From positions 1 to 38,819 of the forward strand of contig JABBOA010000004.1 in assembly GCA_019352075.1 (NCBI GenBank): a stretch of 38,819 nucleotides of DNA, in the 5' to 3' direction. The notes below the pieces were generated by a model, which did not search any database, had not been told where the DNA came from, and saw only the letters and a list, made by a program, of their open reading frames with translations. The number at the start of each line of letters is the position of its first letter. Position 1 is the first letter of the stretch. Positions 1 to 8,392 of the stretch are shown here, piece after piece. A program made the translations under genes and the position numbers. Source of the DNA: Acidobacteriota bacterium (GTDB taxonomy: Bacteria > Actinomycetota > Acidimicrobiia > Acidimicrobiales > RAAP-2).

Positions 1-140
1 GAGAGATCCGCACGCTCGAGGACGTGGGGGCCGAGATGAACCTCACGCGCGAGCGCATTCGCCAGATCGAAGCGCGCGCCATGAGCAAGTTGCGCCACCC
101 CTCCTCGGACACCGGTGCGCGCGACCTCTTGACCCTCTAG
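1..140 (+). CDS. sigA: Principal RNA polymerase sigma factor, C-terminal end (partial)
   Basis: Only the last 45 codons are present; the reading frame begins at base 3 and ends at the TAG at 138-140. The visible peptide contains [20 protein letters not shown], the nearly invariant helix-turn-helix of sigma-70 region 4.2, which contacts the -35 element. This wording is typical of group 1/2 (RpoD/SigA/HrdB) factors rather than ECF sigma factors. The tail after the helix is short, as usual for the family. The upstream part lies outside the window, so housekeeping SigA cannot be separated from a SigB-like paralogue. A strong hairpin follows downstream. Confidence 0.9.
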   Translation, partial: EIRTLEDVGAEMNLTRERIRQIEARAMSKLRHPSSDTGARDLLTL

Positions 141-223
141 GTCGCCGCCACTCGCGCGACCGGTGCGCGACGGCGACGCCCCATCCGCAGGGGCGGTGTC
201 GGGTCATCGCGAGGCGGATTCAA

Positions 224-260
224 CCAGGCGGGGGAGCCGTGCGCGCCGACCTCCGCCTGG
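224..260. terminator. Hairpin between convergent sigA and HAD gene, likely bidirectional terminator
   Basis: CCAGGCGGGGG at 224-234 pairs with CCTCCGCCTGG at 250-260 (11 bp with one G-T wobble) around a 15-base loop. It sits between the sigma factor stop and the end of the opposing HAD gene, where a terminator for both is expected. There is no T-run, which is common in high-GC actinobacteria. A smaller stem, CGCCCC 177-182 with GGGGCG 190-195, lies just upstream. Confidence 0.5.
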
Positions 261-278
261 GGGATCGACCACGCCGCG

Positions 279-1052
279 CTAACGCCGCGTTTGACTACGC
301 CCGATGAGGGCCAAGACGCCCAGGACCGCCGCGGACACGATGAATGGCGTACGGCCACGGTGACCGTCGTGAGCACGCACCTTGGTGGTGAAGGACAGGA
401 TCGGCCACTCGTGGTCGTGCGCCACCCGGGTGAGGGCGCGGTCGGGGTTGACCGCGAAGGGATGACCCACCGCGAGGAGCATGGGGATGTCGGTCTCGGA
501 GTCGGAGTAGGCGAAGGATTCCTCGAGGTCGATCCCGCGTGCGGCGGCGATCTCGCGCATCGCGACCGCCTTGTTCTCACCCACCGCGTAGAACTCCATC
601 TCGCCGGTGAACTTGCCGTTCTCGTCGATCATCGCCCGTGAGGAGATGGCCCCGGTGATCCCGAGGAGCTCGGCGAAGGGTTCGACGATCTCGGCGGGCG
701 AGGTGGAGACCAGCCACACCTCGTCACCCTCGGCTTGGTGGTGGCGGATCAGTTCGAGCGCCTCGAAGTAGATCAGCGGCTCCATCACCTCGTTGAGGGT
801 CTCGGCGACCAGGGTCCTCACCTCGTCGTGGTCCCAGCCCTTGGTGATCTTGAGCACCGAGCGACGGATCTTGGCCAGGCGCTCCTCGTTGGCGCCGAAG
901 CGCAAGAAGAGGATCTGTAGGAAGACGCCTCGCAACAGGGTGCGACGCCGCAGGAGGCCGCGCGCGTGCAGCTCCGGGCCGAGGGCCACCATGGACGCCT
1001 TGGCGATGACGGTCTTGTCGAGGTCGAAGAATGCGGCGCGCACGTAGCCCAT
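279..1052 (-). CDS. HAD superfamily IB hydrolase (SerB-like phosphatase) with C-terminal membrane segment
   Basis: 257 residues. HAD motifs are complete: motif I FFDLDKT (nucleophile D10, acid D12), motif II LVSTS (S116-S118), motif III lysine K161 in GENKA, and motif IV YSDSETD (D184, D188). The IB subfamily includes phosphoserine phosphatase and a group of actinobacterial membrane-linked phosphatases. Residues about 236-251 form a hydrophobic helix followed by RSQTRR, so the protein may be tethered to the membrane by its C-terminus. ATG start at 1052. The substrate cannot be read from the sequence; serine biosynthesis and phospholipid head-group or sugar phosphatase roles are both possible. 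It lies downstream of the trkA pair on the same strand, 33 bases away. Confidence 0.8.
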   Translation of the reverse strand: MGYVRAAFFDLDKTVIAKASMVALGPELHARGLLRRRTLLRGVFLQILFLRFGANEERLAKIRRSVLKITKGWDHDEVRTLVAETLNEVMEPLIYFEALELIRHHQAEGDEVWLVSTSPAEIVEPFAELLGITGAISSRAMIDENGKFTGEMEFYAVGENKAVAMREIAAARGIDLEESFAYSDSETDIPMLLAVGHPFAVNPDRALTRVAHDHEWPILSFTTKVRAHDGHRGRTPFIVSAAVLGVLALIGRSQTRR

Positions 1053-1085
1053 GCTAGGGGGCGGACCCCGTGAGCAGGAGGGTCG

Positions 1086-1754
1086 CTAGCCGATGAACGC
1101 CGTGGCGCACGAATCCTTGGCGTCGCCGCGGGTGATCAGGATGACGTGGTCGTGTTCGAGGAACCGCGTGGTCTCACTGGGCACCAGGGGTTGGTCGTTG
1201 CGCACCACCGCGACGACGCGCACGTTGTCGGGGAGGCGTAGCTCGTCGAGGGTGTGGCCGTAGGCCACGGCCGGGGCGTCGCCGGCCAGGGTGATCTCGC
1301 ACAGGTGCATGCGACCGTTCGCCAGGTCCATGAGGTTGATCATCGAACCCACCTCCACCGCTTCGTCCACCAGCGACGTGATGAGCGCGGGGGTGGATAC
1401 CGCGACGTCCACGCCCCAGGTCTCGCGAAAGAGCCATTCGTTCTTCGAGTTGTTGATGCGCGCGATGACGCGCGGGACCCCGAATTCCTGCTTGGCCAGC
1501 CAACTGATCACCAAATTGTCCTCGTCGTCGCCGGTGGCGGCGATGATGACGTCGGCGCCGCGCAGGTCGACCGCCGAGAGCGAGGAGTACTCGCAGGCGT
1601 CGGCGGTGACCACGTTGACGCCGTGCAGGGCCCCGCGCAGCTTCTCCGCCGTCTCAGTCATGTGCTCGAGCAGGGTGACGTCGTGTTGGCGGTCGATCAG
1701 GTCGAGCGCGATCGCGGTCCCGACCGATCCGCCCCCGGCGATGACCACCCTCAT
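1086..1754 (-). CDS. TrkA family potassium uptake regulatory subunit (CeoC-like)
   Basis: 222 residues from the ATG at 1754 (MRVVIAGGGSVGTAIALDL). The N-terminal Rossmann fold has the GxGxxG nucleotide loop at residues 7-12 (RCK_N) and the last about 80 residues look like RCK_C, which in this family can bind small ligands such as c-di-AMP. The ORF remains open upstream, but that extension is a shadow of the preceding gene. Start and upstream stop overlap as ATGA (1751-1754), so it is translationally coupled to the partner TrkA. In mycobacteria the equivalent pair is ceoB-ceoC and lies beside an APC permease, as here. The channel partner (TrkH/G) is not in the window. Confidence 0.88.
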   Translation of the reverse strand: MRVVIAGGGSVGTAIALDLIDRQHDVTLLEHMTETAEKLRGALHGVNVVTADACEYSSLSAVDLRGADVIIAATGDDEDNLVISWLAKQEFGVPRVIARINNSKNEWLFRETWGVDVAVSTPALITSLVDEAVEVGSMINLMDLANGRMHLCEITLAGDAPAVAYGHTLDELRLPDNVRVVAVVRNDQPLVPSETTRFLEHDHVILITRGDAKDSCATAFIG

Positions 1755-2404
1755 GAGCGGGGCTCTTGAAGGTGGTGGTCGAGTTCGACGAATCCCTCGG
1801 GGGTGACCATGAACTCCAGCACGTCGTCCTCCTGGGCGAAGAGTCCGTCGATGTCGACGCGCCCGCGGCCCCCGCGGATCAGTCCGATCAGTCGCACGTT
1901 GTCCCCGAGGGAGAAGTGACCGAGTTCGCGTCCCGCGAGGTGGTCGGGCACGATGCGCTCGACCAACTGCAGCGTCCCCGTGCCGTCGGTCCACTCCACG
2001 GTGTCGTCGGCGGGGATGATCCACTTCTTGACCTGCTGGGTCGTCCACAGTGACGTCGCCACCGTGGGAATTCCGAGCTTCATGTAGATACCCGCGCGCT
2101 GGGGGTCGTAGATGCGCGCCACGATGTTCTTGATGCCGTAATTGTCACGACCGATGCGCGCACACAGGATGTTGGTGTTGTCGCCCCGGGTCACGGCCGC
2201 CAGCGCGTTCGCCTGACTCGCCTCGGCCTTGGCCAGGACGTCGCGGTCGAAGCCCGAACCGTGGATGGTGCGACCGTTGAAGTGCACCAGACGACGAAAG
2301 GCGTCGCGATTCTTGTCGATGACCACCACCGAATGACCCTCGTCGGAGAGCTGCATCGCGAGTCCGGACCCCACTCGGCCACAGCCGACCACCACGATGT
2401 GCAC
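1751..2404 (-). CDS. TrkA family potassium uptake regulatory subunit (CeoB-like)
   Basis: 217 residues beginning MHIVVVGCGRVGSGLAMQL: GxGxxG dinucleotide loop at the N-terminus, followed by FNGRTIHGSGFDRDVL and the conserved TRGDNTN segment of RCK_N domains, then an RCK_C domain from about residue 140. The start is a GTG at 2404. It is the first gene of the minus-strand pair and diverges from the permease gene, with 76 bases between the two starts. The cytosolic RCK proteins gate K+ channels or transporters in response to NAD(H)/ATP; the nearby KimA-like permease suggests a K+ homeostasis locus (inference). Confidence 0.9.
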   Translation of the reverse strand: MHIVVVGCGRVGSGLAMQLSDEGHSVVVIDKNRDAFRRLVHFNGRTIHGSGFDRDVLAKAEASQANALAAVTRGDNTNILCARIGRDNYGIKNIVARIYDPQRAGIYMKLGIPTVATSLWTTQQVKKWIIPADDTVEWTDGTGTLQLVERIVPDHLAGRELGHFSLGDNVRLIGLIRGGRGRVDIDGLFAQEDDVLEFMVTPEGFVELDHHLQEPRS

Positions 2405-2467
2405 GCGCCCATCTCACCACAATCGGGCGCGGACCCGCAACTTGCCGCCCTTTTCGCGCTTGAGGTC

Positions 2468-2473
2468 TATGGT
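2468..2473 (+). promoter_or_regulatory. Possible -10 (TATGGT) for a leaderless permease mRNA
   Basis: TATGGT lies seven bases before the GTG at 2481, the same spacing seen before several other genes in this window. It fits a leaderless transcript starting at or next to the GTG and favours that start over the ATG at 2469, whose Shine-Dalgarno-like GAGG is only three bases away. Confidence 0.35.
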
Positions 2474-2480
2474 GGTCGTC

Positions 2481-4847
2481 GTGTCTGACGCGGATAAGCA
2501 GCTGGCTAAGAACTCGCCGGTTCTGACGTCGCACGCCAATCTGTCGGCCGTCTATCCCGAGAGCCTCGGGTACCGGATCAAACGCCTCGTTCTGGGCAAA
2601 CCCTACGTCACCGAACAACTCAGCGGCGAGCGGCTCGGCCGGGGGATCGCGCTCGGGGTGCTGGCGCCGGACTGCATCTCGTCGTCGGCGTACGGCACCG
2701 AGGAGATCCTCACCCAGATGACGCCGTTCATCGGCATCGCGGCGTTCGCACTGGTGGTACCGATCATGTTCGTGATCATCGGGGTCTTGTTGTTCGTCAC
2801 GCTCTCGTATTGGGACGTGATCAAGTACTACACCGCGGCCGGTGGCGCGTACGTGGTGGCGCGCGAGAACTTCGGGCCCAAGGTCGCCCAGGTCGCCGCC
2901 GTGGCCCTGCTGATCGACTACACGGTCACGGTGGCGGTGCAGTGCTCGGCGGGCACCAACGCGCTGACCAGCGCGATCCCGAGCCTGACCCCCTACGCGC
3001 TCAAGATCACCGTCGCCATCGTCTTGATCCTGGTCTTCGGCAACCTCCGGGGGTTGCGCGAAGCGGGTAGCTACTTCGCACTGCCGACGTACCTCTACAT
3101 CCTCGGACTCGGGTCGACGATCGTCTTGGGCTACTACAAGTACTTCGCGGGCACCCTGCACACGGTCGCGGTGCCGACCAACACCGCCTTGGGCTACCAC
3201 CTGGGCACGCCGGGTTCCGGGGCCCTCATGGGCCTGGCCTTCATCTCACTGCTGCGCGCCTACGCCAACGGCGGTTCGTCGCTGACGGGGCTCGAGGCCA
3301 TCTCCAACGGCGTCGCGAGTTTCCGGCGGCCCGAATCCCTGCACGCGCGCCAGACGCTGGTCGTCATGTCGAGCGTGCTGGCGTTCTTGCTCATGGGCAC
3401 GGCGCTGCTGGCGCACTGGACCCACTCGCTCCCGTTCTCCTCGGGCTCACCGACGGTGGTCTCCCAGGAGGTGGGGGCGGTGTTCGGCTACCACGGCACG
3501 GGACACCTGGTCTTCCTCTTCGTGCAGTTCGCCACCGTGCTGATCCTCTATACCGGTGGCAACACCTCGTTCAACGGGTTCCCGTTCCTGGCCAATTACG
3601 TGGCCACCGACAAGTACCTGCCCCGACAGTTGACCAAGCGCGGTCACCGCCTGGCCTTCTCCAACGGCATCATCCTGCTCGGGGTGGTGTCGCTGACGTT
3701 GATCCTCGCCTTCGACGGCAACGTCAACTCCCTCGTCGCCCTCTACGCGATCGGCGTGTTCACCGGGTTCACCATGGCCGGCGCGGGCATGGTCGCGCGC
3801 CACCGGCGCACCCGCGACCCGCACTGGCGTCGCGCCGTCGCCATCAACGGATTCTCCGCCGCCGTGACGGCGCTGGTCGTGGCCATCTTCGTCACCGTGA
3901 AGTTCAAGGAGGGCGCCTGGATCATCGTCCTCGTGGGGCCGATGATGTACTTGGCCCTGTTGCGCTTCAACAAGCAGTATCTGCGCGAGGCCCACGCCTT
4001 CGAGGCCTCGGCGACGTCGGCGCCCATGAACATCCGCACCAATCGAGTGGTCGTCTTCGTGGACAACTACGACCTGGCCACCGAGCGCGCTCTGCAGTAC
4101 TGCAACACGCTCAACGCCTATTCGGTGCGCGCCGTGCACTTCGACATCGACCCGATGGTCACGCGACACCTCGAGACGCGCTGGGGCCGTCCCGATACCG
4201 CCTCGGAGTCGATCAGTCTGGAGATCGTCGAGTGCGAGGACCGTCGACTCGACCGGGCGGCCCTCGAACTCGTCGCCGACGTCGTGCGCGACCCCGACGT
4301 CTTTTGCATGGTGATCCTGCCGCGCCGGGGTTTCGTCTCGCGGCTGCAGCGTCTGCTGCACGACCGCACCGCCGACGCCATGGCGGGCGCCGTGATGCAG
4401 ATCCCACGGACGGCGGCGACGATTATCCCGTACCGCGCGAGTCGTAGCCGTCTGGCGCAGGGGGACCTCACCGAGGTGCCCATCAGCGACGAGGTGGTGC
4501 GCGGGGGCGTGCGTGAGGAGTCGCACCTCGAAGCGGACCTCAAGCTGGCCGAGCGCTCCGGTGGTGCCGCGCCGATCGGGGGACTGCGCGAGCGCAGTTT
4601 CGTGGAGATCGCGGGACGCGTGCGCGCCATGACGATCACGCGCGAGAACGGCACGAGTGACCTGCGCTGTCTCATCGTCGACAACTCCGGGTCGGTGGCG
4701 TTGATCTTTCAGGGGCGTAGCGTGGTCCCGGGCATCGAGCGCGGGACCCGGCTGTTGGTACGCGGGACCGTCACCTCACTGCGCCGCGAGGCGGTCATTC
4801 TCAATCCCCAGTACGAGATCGTGGCGGCTCCCGCGAGCGACGATTAG
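2481..4847 (+). CDS. APC/KimA-like permease with USP-like domain and fused C-terminal OB-fold
   Basis: 788 residues from GTG 2481 (alternatives GTG 2472, ATG 2469). Residues about 60-510 hold roughly twelve hydrophobic segments of the APC superfamily; the ALGVLAPDCISSSAYGTEE stretch is typical of the YdaO/KimA and Rv2690c group. Next comes a soluble domain (NRVVVFVDNYDLATERALQY onward) resembling the universal-stress-like domain of KimA K+ importers. The last about 85 residues (SFVEIAGRVRAMTITR ... VPGIERGTRLLVRGTV ... LNPQYEI) form an OB-fold like the separate OB-fold protein encoded in the mycobacterial ceoBC neighbourhood (Rv2694c type). Fusion of that protein to the permease is unusual. 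The TrkA pair next door makes potassium the likeliest substrate, but amino-acid transport cannot be excluded. Confidence 0.85.
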   Translation: MSDADKQLAKNSPVLTSHANLSAVYPESLGYRIKRLVLGKPYVTEQLSGERLGRGIALGVLAPDCISSSAYGTEEILTQMTPFIGIAAFALVVPIMFVIIGVLLFVTLSYWDVIKYYTAAGGAYVVARENFGPKVAQVAAVALLIDYTVTVAVQCSAGTNALTSAIPSLTPYALKITVAIVLILVFGNLRGLREAGSYFALPTYLYILGLGSTIVLGYYKYFAGTLHTVAVPTNTALGYHLGTPGSGALMGLAFISLLRAYANGGSSLTGLEAISNGVASFRRPESLHARQTLVVMSSVLAFLLMGTALLAHWTHSLPFSSGSPTVVSQEVGAVFGYHGTGHLVFLFVQFATVLILYTGGNTSFNGFPFLANYVATDKYLPRQLTKRGHRLAFSNGIILLGVVSLTLILAFDGNVNSLVALYAIGVFTGFTMAGAGMVARHRRTRDPHWRRAVAINGFSAAVTALVVAIFVTVKFKEGAWIIVLVGPMMYLALLRFNKQYLREAHAFEASATSAPMNIRTNRVVVFVDNYDLATERALQYCNTLNAYSVRAVHFDIDPMVTRHLETRWGRPDTASESISLEIVECEDRRLDRAALELVADVVRDPDVFCMVILPRRGFVSRLQRLLHDRTADAMAGAVMQIPRTAATIIPYRASRSRLAQGDLTEVPISDEVVRGGVREESHLEADLKLAERSGGAAPIGGLRERSFVEIAGRVRAMTITRENGTSDLRCLIVDNSGSVALIFQGRSVVPGIERGTRLLVRGTVTSLRREAVILNPQYEIVAAPASDD

Positions 4848-4985
4848 TCCTGGTCAACGCGCCGACCATTGGTGAGTGTTAGAAATACTCGGTTCGAGAT
4901 GTCACGCGGCTCATCGCCAAGGGGTGGTGCGAGTGTGTCTATCTTTGTGTACGACTGATCGACGAGCGGAAGAAAGGCGGTGACG

Positions 4986-7790
4986 ATGGCACGAGCACTT
5001 GTGATCGTCGAATCGGTGGCGAAGGCGACCCGTATCCAGGGCATGCTCGGACCCGACTACATCGTCAAGCCCTCGATCGGACACATCCGCGACCTCCCCC
5101 AGAGTGCGGCCGACATCCCCGCCTCGGTCAAGGGCGAGAAGTGGGCGCGCCTGGGGATCAACGTCAGCGACCACTTCAAACCCGTCTACGTGGTGTCGAG
5201 CGATCGCAAGAAGGTCGTCAGCGAACTCAAGGCGGCGCTCAAGCAGGTCGACGAGCTCTACCTCGCCACCGACGAGGACCGCGAGGGCGAGGCGATCGCG
5301 TGGCACCTGCGCGAGGTCCTGAGCCCCAAGGTCCCCGTCAAGCGGATGGTCTTTCACGAGATCACGCCGGCCGCGATCGCGCGGGCCGTCACCGACACCC
5401 GCGACCTCGACCTGCGCCTCGTCGACGCCCAGGAGGGTCGCCGCTTCTTGGACCGACTCGTCGGCTACGAGGTGTCGCCGGTCCTGTGGCGCGCGGTCGA
5501 CAAGGCGCGCTCGGCGGGACGTGTGCAGTCCGTGGCGATCCGCCTGGTGTGCGAGCGCGAGCGCGAGCGCATGGCCTTCACGTCGGCCACGTGGTTCGAC
5601 GTCACCGCGACTCTCAACGCCGCGACGACCTTCGAGGCCACCGTCGACACGGTGAACGGCGCGTCGCTGGCCACCGGCAAGCACTTCGACGCGGCCGGTC
5701 GTCTGCAGTCCTCCGCCACGGTCGAAGTCTTGAGTGAGGCGTCCGCGCAGGCGCTGGCGGACTCGTTGGCCCGACGCGACGTCAGCGTCGTGTCGATCAC
5801 CTCCACGCCGCGCACCCAGCGTCCCCAGCCCCCCTTCATGACCTCCTCGTTGCAGATCGAGGCCAGTCGCAAGTTGCGCTTCGACCCCGAGCGCACCATG
5901 CGCGCCGCCCAGCGGCTCTACGAGCAGGGCTGGATCACGTACATGCGAACCGACTCCACGACGTTGTCCACCGAGGCCATCAACGCCGCGCGCGCCATGG
6001 CCGCCTCGATGTACGGCGACGACTACGTGTCCGACGCCCCGCGTCGCTACGACCGCAAGGTCAAGAACGCCCAGGAGGCCCACGAGGCCATTCGTCCCGC
6101 CGGAGAGGTCTTTCGCACGCTCGACGAGGCACAGTCGAGCCTCGGCGGTGACGAGCGAGCGGTCTACGACCTCATCTGGAAACGCACGGTCGCCTCGCAG
6201 ATGGTGGACGCACGCCTCACCCAGGACCGCGTACGACTGCGCGGCGAGCTCGACGACGTCGCTGGTTTCGACGGCACCGTCGAGGTCGGGCTCGGCGCGT
6301 CGGGCCTGCGTATCGAGTTCCCTGGCTTTCGGCGCGCCTACGTCGAGGGCACCGATGACCCGGAGGCCGAGTTGGCCGACCAGGAGCGCATCTTGCCGCC
6401 GCTGCGCGAGGGCCAGTCGGTGGGCGTCGCGCGCGTCGCGATGAAGAGTCACGACACCCAGCCCCTCGATCGCTTCTCCGAAGCGACGCTGATCAAGAAG
6501 CTTGAGGACCTCGGCATCGGGCGGCCCTCCACGTACGCGAGCGTCATGAAGACGATCGACCGGCGTGGTTACGTCTGGAAGAAGGGCAAATCGCTGGTCC
6601 CGGCGTTTCGCGCCTTCGCGGTCGTCAATCTTCTACAGACGTACTTCGCGGACCTCGTGGACTACCAGTTCACGGCCGAGATGGAGAACCAACTCGACGA
6701 CATCGCCGACGGTCGTCAGGACCTCGAGCCGTGGTTGCACAAGTTCTACTTCGGCGACCCCGCCGCCACCACCGAACTGGCCCGACGCGGTCTCGAGCAC
6801 ATGACCCACGACCAGCACGACTTCGACTTCGCGGCGATCAACTCGATCGAATTGGGCACCGCGCCCGACGGGCTGGCGGTCTCGGTGCGCTCAGGGCGTT
6901 ACGGTCCCTACCTCGTGCACGGTGAGGACCGGGTGTCGATTCCCGAGGCGACCGAACCCGACTCGTTGAGCGTGGTCCACGCGTTGTCGTTACTGGCCGC
7001 GCCGAGCAACGACCGCCAACTGGGTGTTGACGAGAACGGCCAGGCCATCTTCTTGAAGGCCGGCCGCTACGGTCCCTACGTGCAAGTGGGTGAGGTGAGC
7101 GACCCCAAGGACAAGCCCAAGACCGCCTCGCTGTTCTCGTCGATGTCGCCCGAGACCATCACCCTGGACGACGCGCTGCGGCTCCTCTCACTGCCGCGCG
7201 ACCTGGGCGCGCACCCCGATGACGGTGAAGCGGTGCTGGCCCAGAACGGTCGCTACGGTCCTTACCTGACGTGGGGCAAGGAGACCCGCTCGCTCGAGAG
7301 CGAGGACCAGATCTTCGCCATCGACCTCCCCGCGGCCCTCGCGTTGCTCGCCCAACCCAAGCAGCGCGGACGCCGCGCCGCGGCGGGACCGCTGAAGGAC
7401 CTCGGTGAGGATCCCGTCACGAAGCGTCACGTCGTGGTGCGTTCGGGCCGATTCGGGCTCTACGTGACCGACGGCGAGGTCAACGCGACCCTGCGCTTGG
7501 GCGACACGCCCGAGTCGATCACCCTGGACCGCGCCGCAGAACTCCTGGCCGAGCGGCGTAACGCCGAACCGTCATCGCGCTCGCCGCGGTCGACGAAGAA
7601 GGCACCCGCCAAGAAGGCACCCGCCAAGAAGGCCACGACGAAGAAGGCCACGACGAAGAAGGTCGTGACGAAGAAGGCCACGACGAAAAAGGTCGTGACG
7701 AAGAAGGCCACGGGGGCCGCGAAGCGCGTCGCGACGGCGGCGGGTGCCGCGGCGAACGCGGCCCTCACCACCCGCGCGGACCACGACTAG
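4986..7790 (+). CDS. topA: DNA topoisomerase I (type IA)
   Basis: 934 residues from ATG 4986, with AAAGG eight bases upstream; a GTG at 4980 is in frame but too close to that site. Relaxes negatively supercoiled DNA. The TOPRIM domain is visible as LVIVES (E9) and ATDEDREGEA (D96, D98, E100). The catalytic tyrosine is Y319 in WITYMRTDSTTLS. The central gate domain contains SEATLIKKLEDLGIGRPSTY. From about residue 620 there are several C-terminal TopA repeats, each with SGRYGPYL or similar, instead of Cys4 zinc fingers, as is usual in actinobacteria. The last about 65 residues are a Lys/Ala/Thr tail thought to promote processivity on DNA. It forms a tight run with tmk (1-base overlap) and holB. 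Confidence 0.98.
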   Translation: MARALVIVESVAKATRIQGMLGPDYIVKPSIGHIRDLPQSAADIPASVKGEKWARLGINVSDHFKPVYVVSSDRKKVVSELKAALKQVDELYLATDEDREGEAIAWHLREVLSPKVPVKRMVFHEITPAAIARAVTDTRDLDLRLVDAQEGRRFLDRLVGYEVSPVLWRAVDKARSAGRVQSVAIRLVCERERERMAFTSATWFDVTATLNAATTFEATVDTVNGASLATGKHFDAAGRLQSSATVEVLSEASAQALADSLARRDVSVVSITSTPRTQRPQPPFMTSSLQIEASRKLRFDPERTMRAAQRLYEQGWITYMRTDSTTLSTEAINAARAMAASMYGDDYVSDAPRRYDRKVKNAQEAHEAIRPAGEVFRTLDEAQSSLGGDERAVYDLIWKRTVASQMVDARLTQDRVRLRGELDDVAGFDGTVEVGLGASGLRIEFPGFRRAYVEGTDDPEAELADQERILPPLREGQSVGVARVAMKSHDTQPLDRFSEATLIKKLEDLGIGRPSTYASVMKTIDRRGYVWKKGKSLVPAFRAFAVVNLLQTYFADLVDYQFTAEMENQLDDIADGRQDLEPWLHKFYFGDPAATTELARRGLEHMTHDQHDFDFAAINSIELGTAPDGLAVSVRSGRYGPYLVHGEDRVSIPEATEPDSLSVVHALSLLAAPSNDRQLGVDENGQAIFLKAGRYGPYVQVGEVSDPKDKPKTASLFSSMSPETITLDDALRLLSLPRDLGAHPDDGEAVLAQNGRYGPYLTWGKETRSLESEDQIFAIDLPAALALLAQPKQRGRRAAAGPLKDLGEDPVTKRHVVVRSGRFGLYVTDGEVNATLRLGDTPESITLDRAAELLAERRNAEPSSRSPRSTKKAPAKKAPAKKATTKKATTKKVVTKKATTKKVVTKKATGAAKRVATAAGAAANAALTTRADHD
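7596..7715 (+). repeat. Eight 15-bp tandem repeats coding the Lys-rich TopA tail
   Basis: Eight consecutive 15-base units each begin AAGAAG or AAAAAG and encode KKAPA (twice), KKATT (twice), KKVVT, KKATT, KKVVT and KKATG. Neighbouring units are nearly identical in DNA, so copy number may vary between strains through slippage. The basic pentapeptides resemble histone-H1-like tails. Confidence 0.85.
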
Positions 7791-8392
7791 TGGCGCGAGG
7801 GTTGTTCGTCGTCTTCGAGGGGATCGACGCCTGCGGCAAGAGCACCCAGGCGCGTCGCGTCGCCCACGACCGCGGGGCCCGATTCGTCTTCGAACCCGGC
7901 GACACCGTCCTCGGGGCGCAATTGCGTGGCTGGCTCCTCGACGCCTCCACCCCGATGTCACCGGTCACCGAGTCGTTGATGATGCTCGCGGACCGCTCAC
8001 ACCATGTCGCCACCGTGATCGAGCCGACGCTCGCGCGCGGCACCCCCGTCGTGGCCGATCGCTTCTACGCCTCGACACTGGCCTATCAGGGCTACGGTCG
8101 TGGTGTGGACATGGCCGATCTCCAGGCCGCGACCGACCTGGCCATCGGCGGGTGTCGACCCGCGATGACGGTGTTGATCGACATCGACGTCGACACGGCC
8201 AACGAACGACGAGCACGCAGCGCCGAAGACCGATTCGAATCCGCGGACGCCGCCTTCCACGACCGTGTGCGCGAGGGCTACCTCGAGATGGCGGCGCGTG
8301 ACCACGCCCGCTGGTTCGTGGTGGACGGGCGCGCGACGATCGACGAGGTCGCCGCGGTCATCGATGAGCGGTTGGGCGCCCTGGACTGGTGA
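7790..8392 (+). CDS. tmk: Thymidylate kinase
   Basis: 200 residues; phosphorylates dTMP to dTDP. The P-loop is GIDACGKST (11-19), the dTMP-contacting FEPGD follows beta-strand 2, and the DRF motif is in VADRFYASTLAYQGYG. The LID region RRARSAEDRFES is arginine-rich. The GTG start at 7790 shares one base with the topA stop (TAGTG), and the stop overlaps holB by four bases, so topA-tmk-holB is probably one transcript. The tmk-holB pairing is widely conserved. Length is normal for the family. Confidence 0.97.
   Translation: MARGLFVVFEGIDACGKSTQARRVAHDRGARFVFEPGDTVLGAQLRGWLLDASTPMSPVTESLMMLADRSHHVATVIEPTLARGTPVVADRFYASTLAYQGYGRGVDMADLQAATDLAIGGCRPAMTVLIDIDVDTANERRARSAEDRFESADAAFHDRVREGYLEMAARDHARWFVVDGRATIDEVAAVIDERLGALDW

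Noticed and set aside
4911-6452. 513-codon open frame on the minus strand opposite topA
   Set aside because: Antisense shadow of topA with Arg/Gly/Asp/Val-rich, low-complexity composition.
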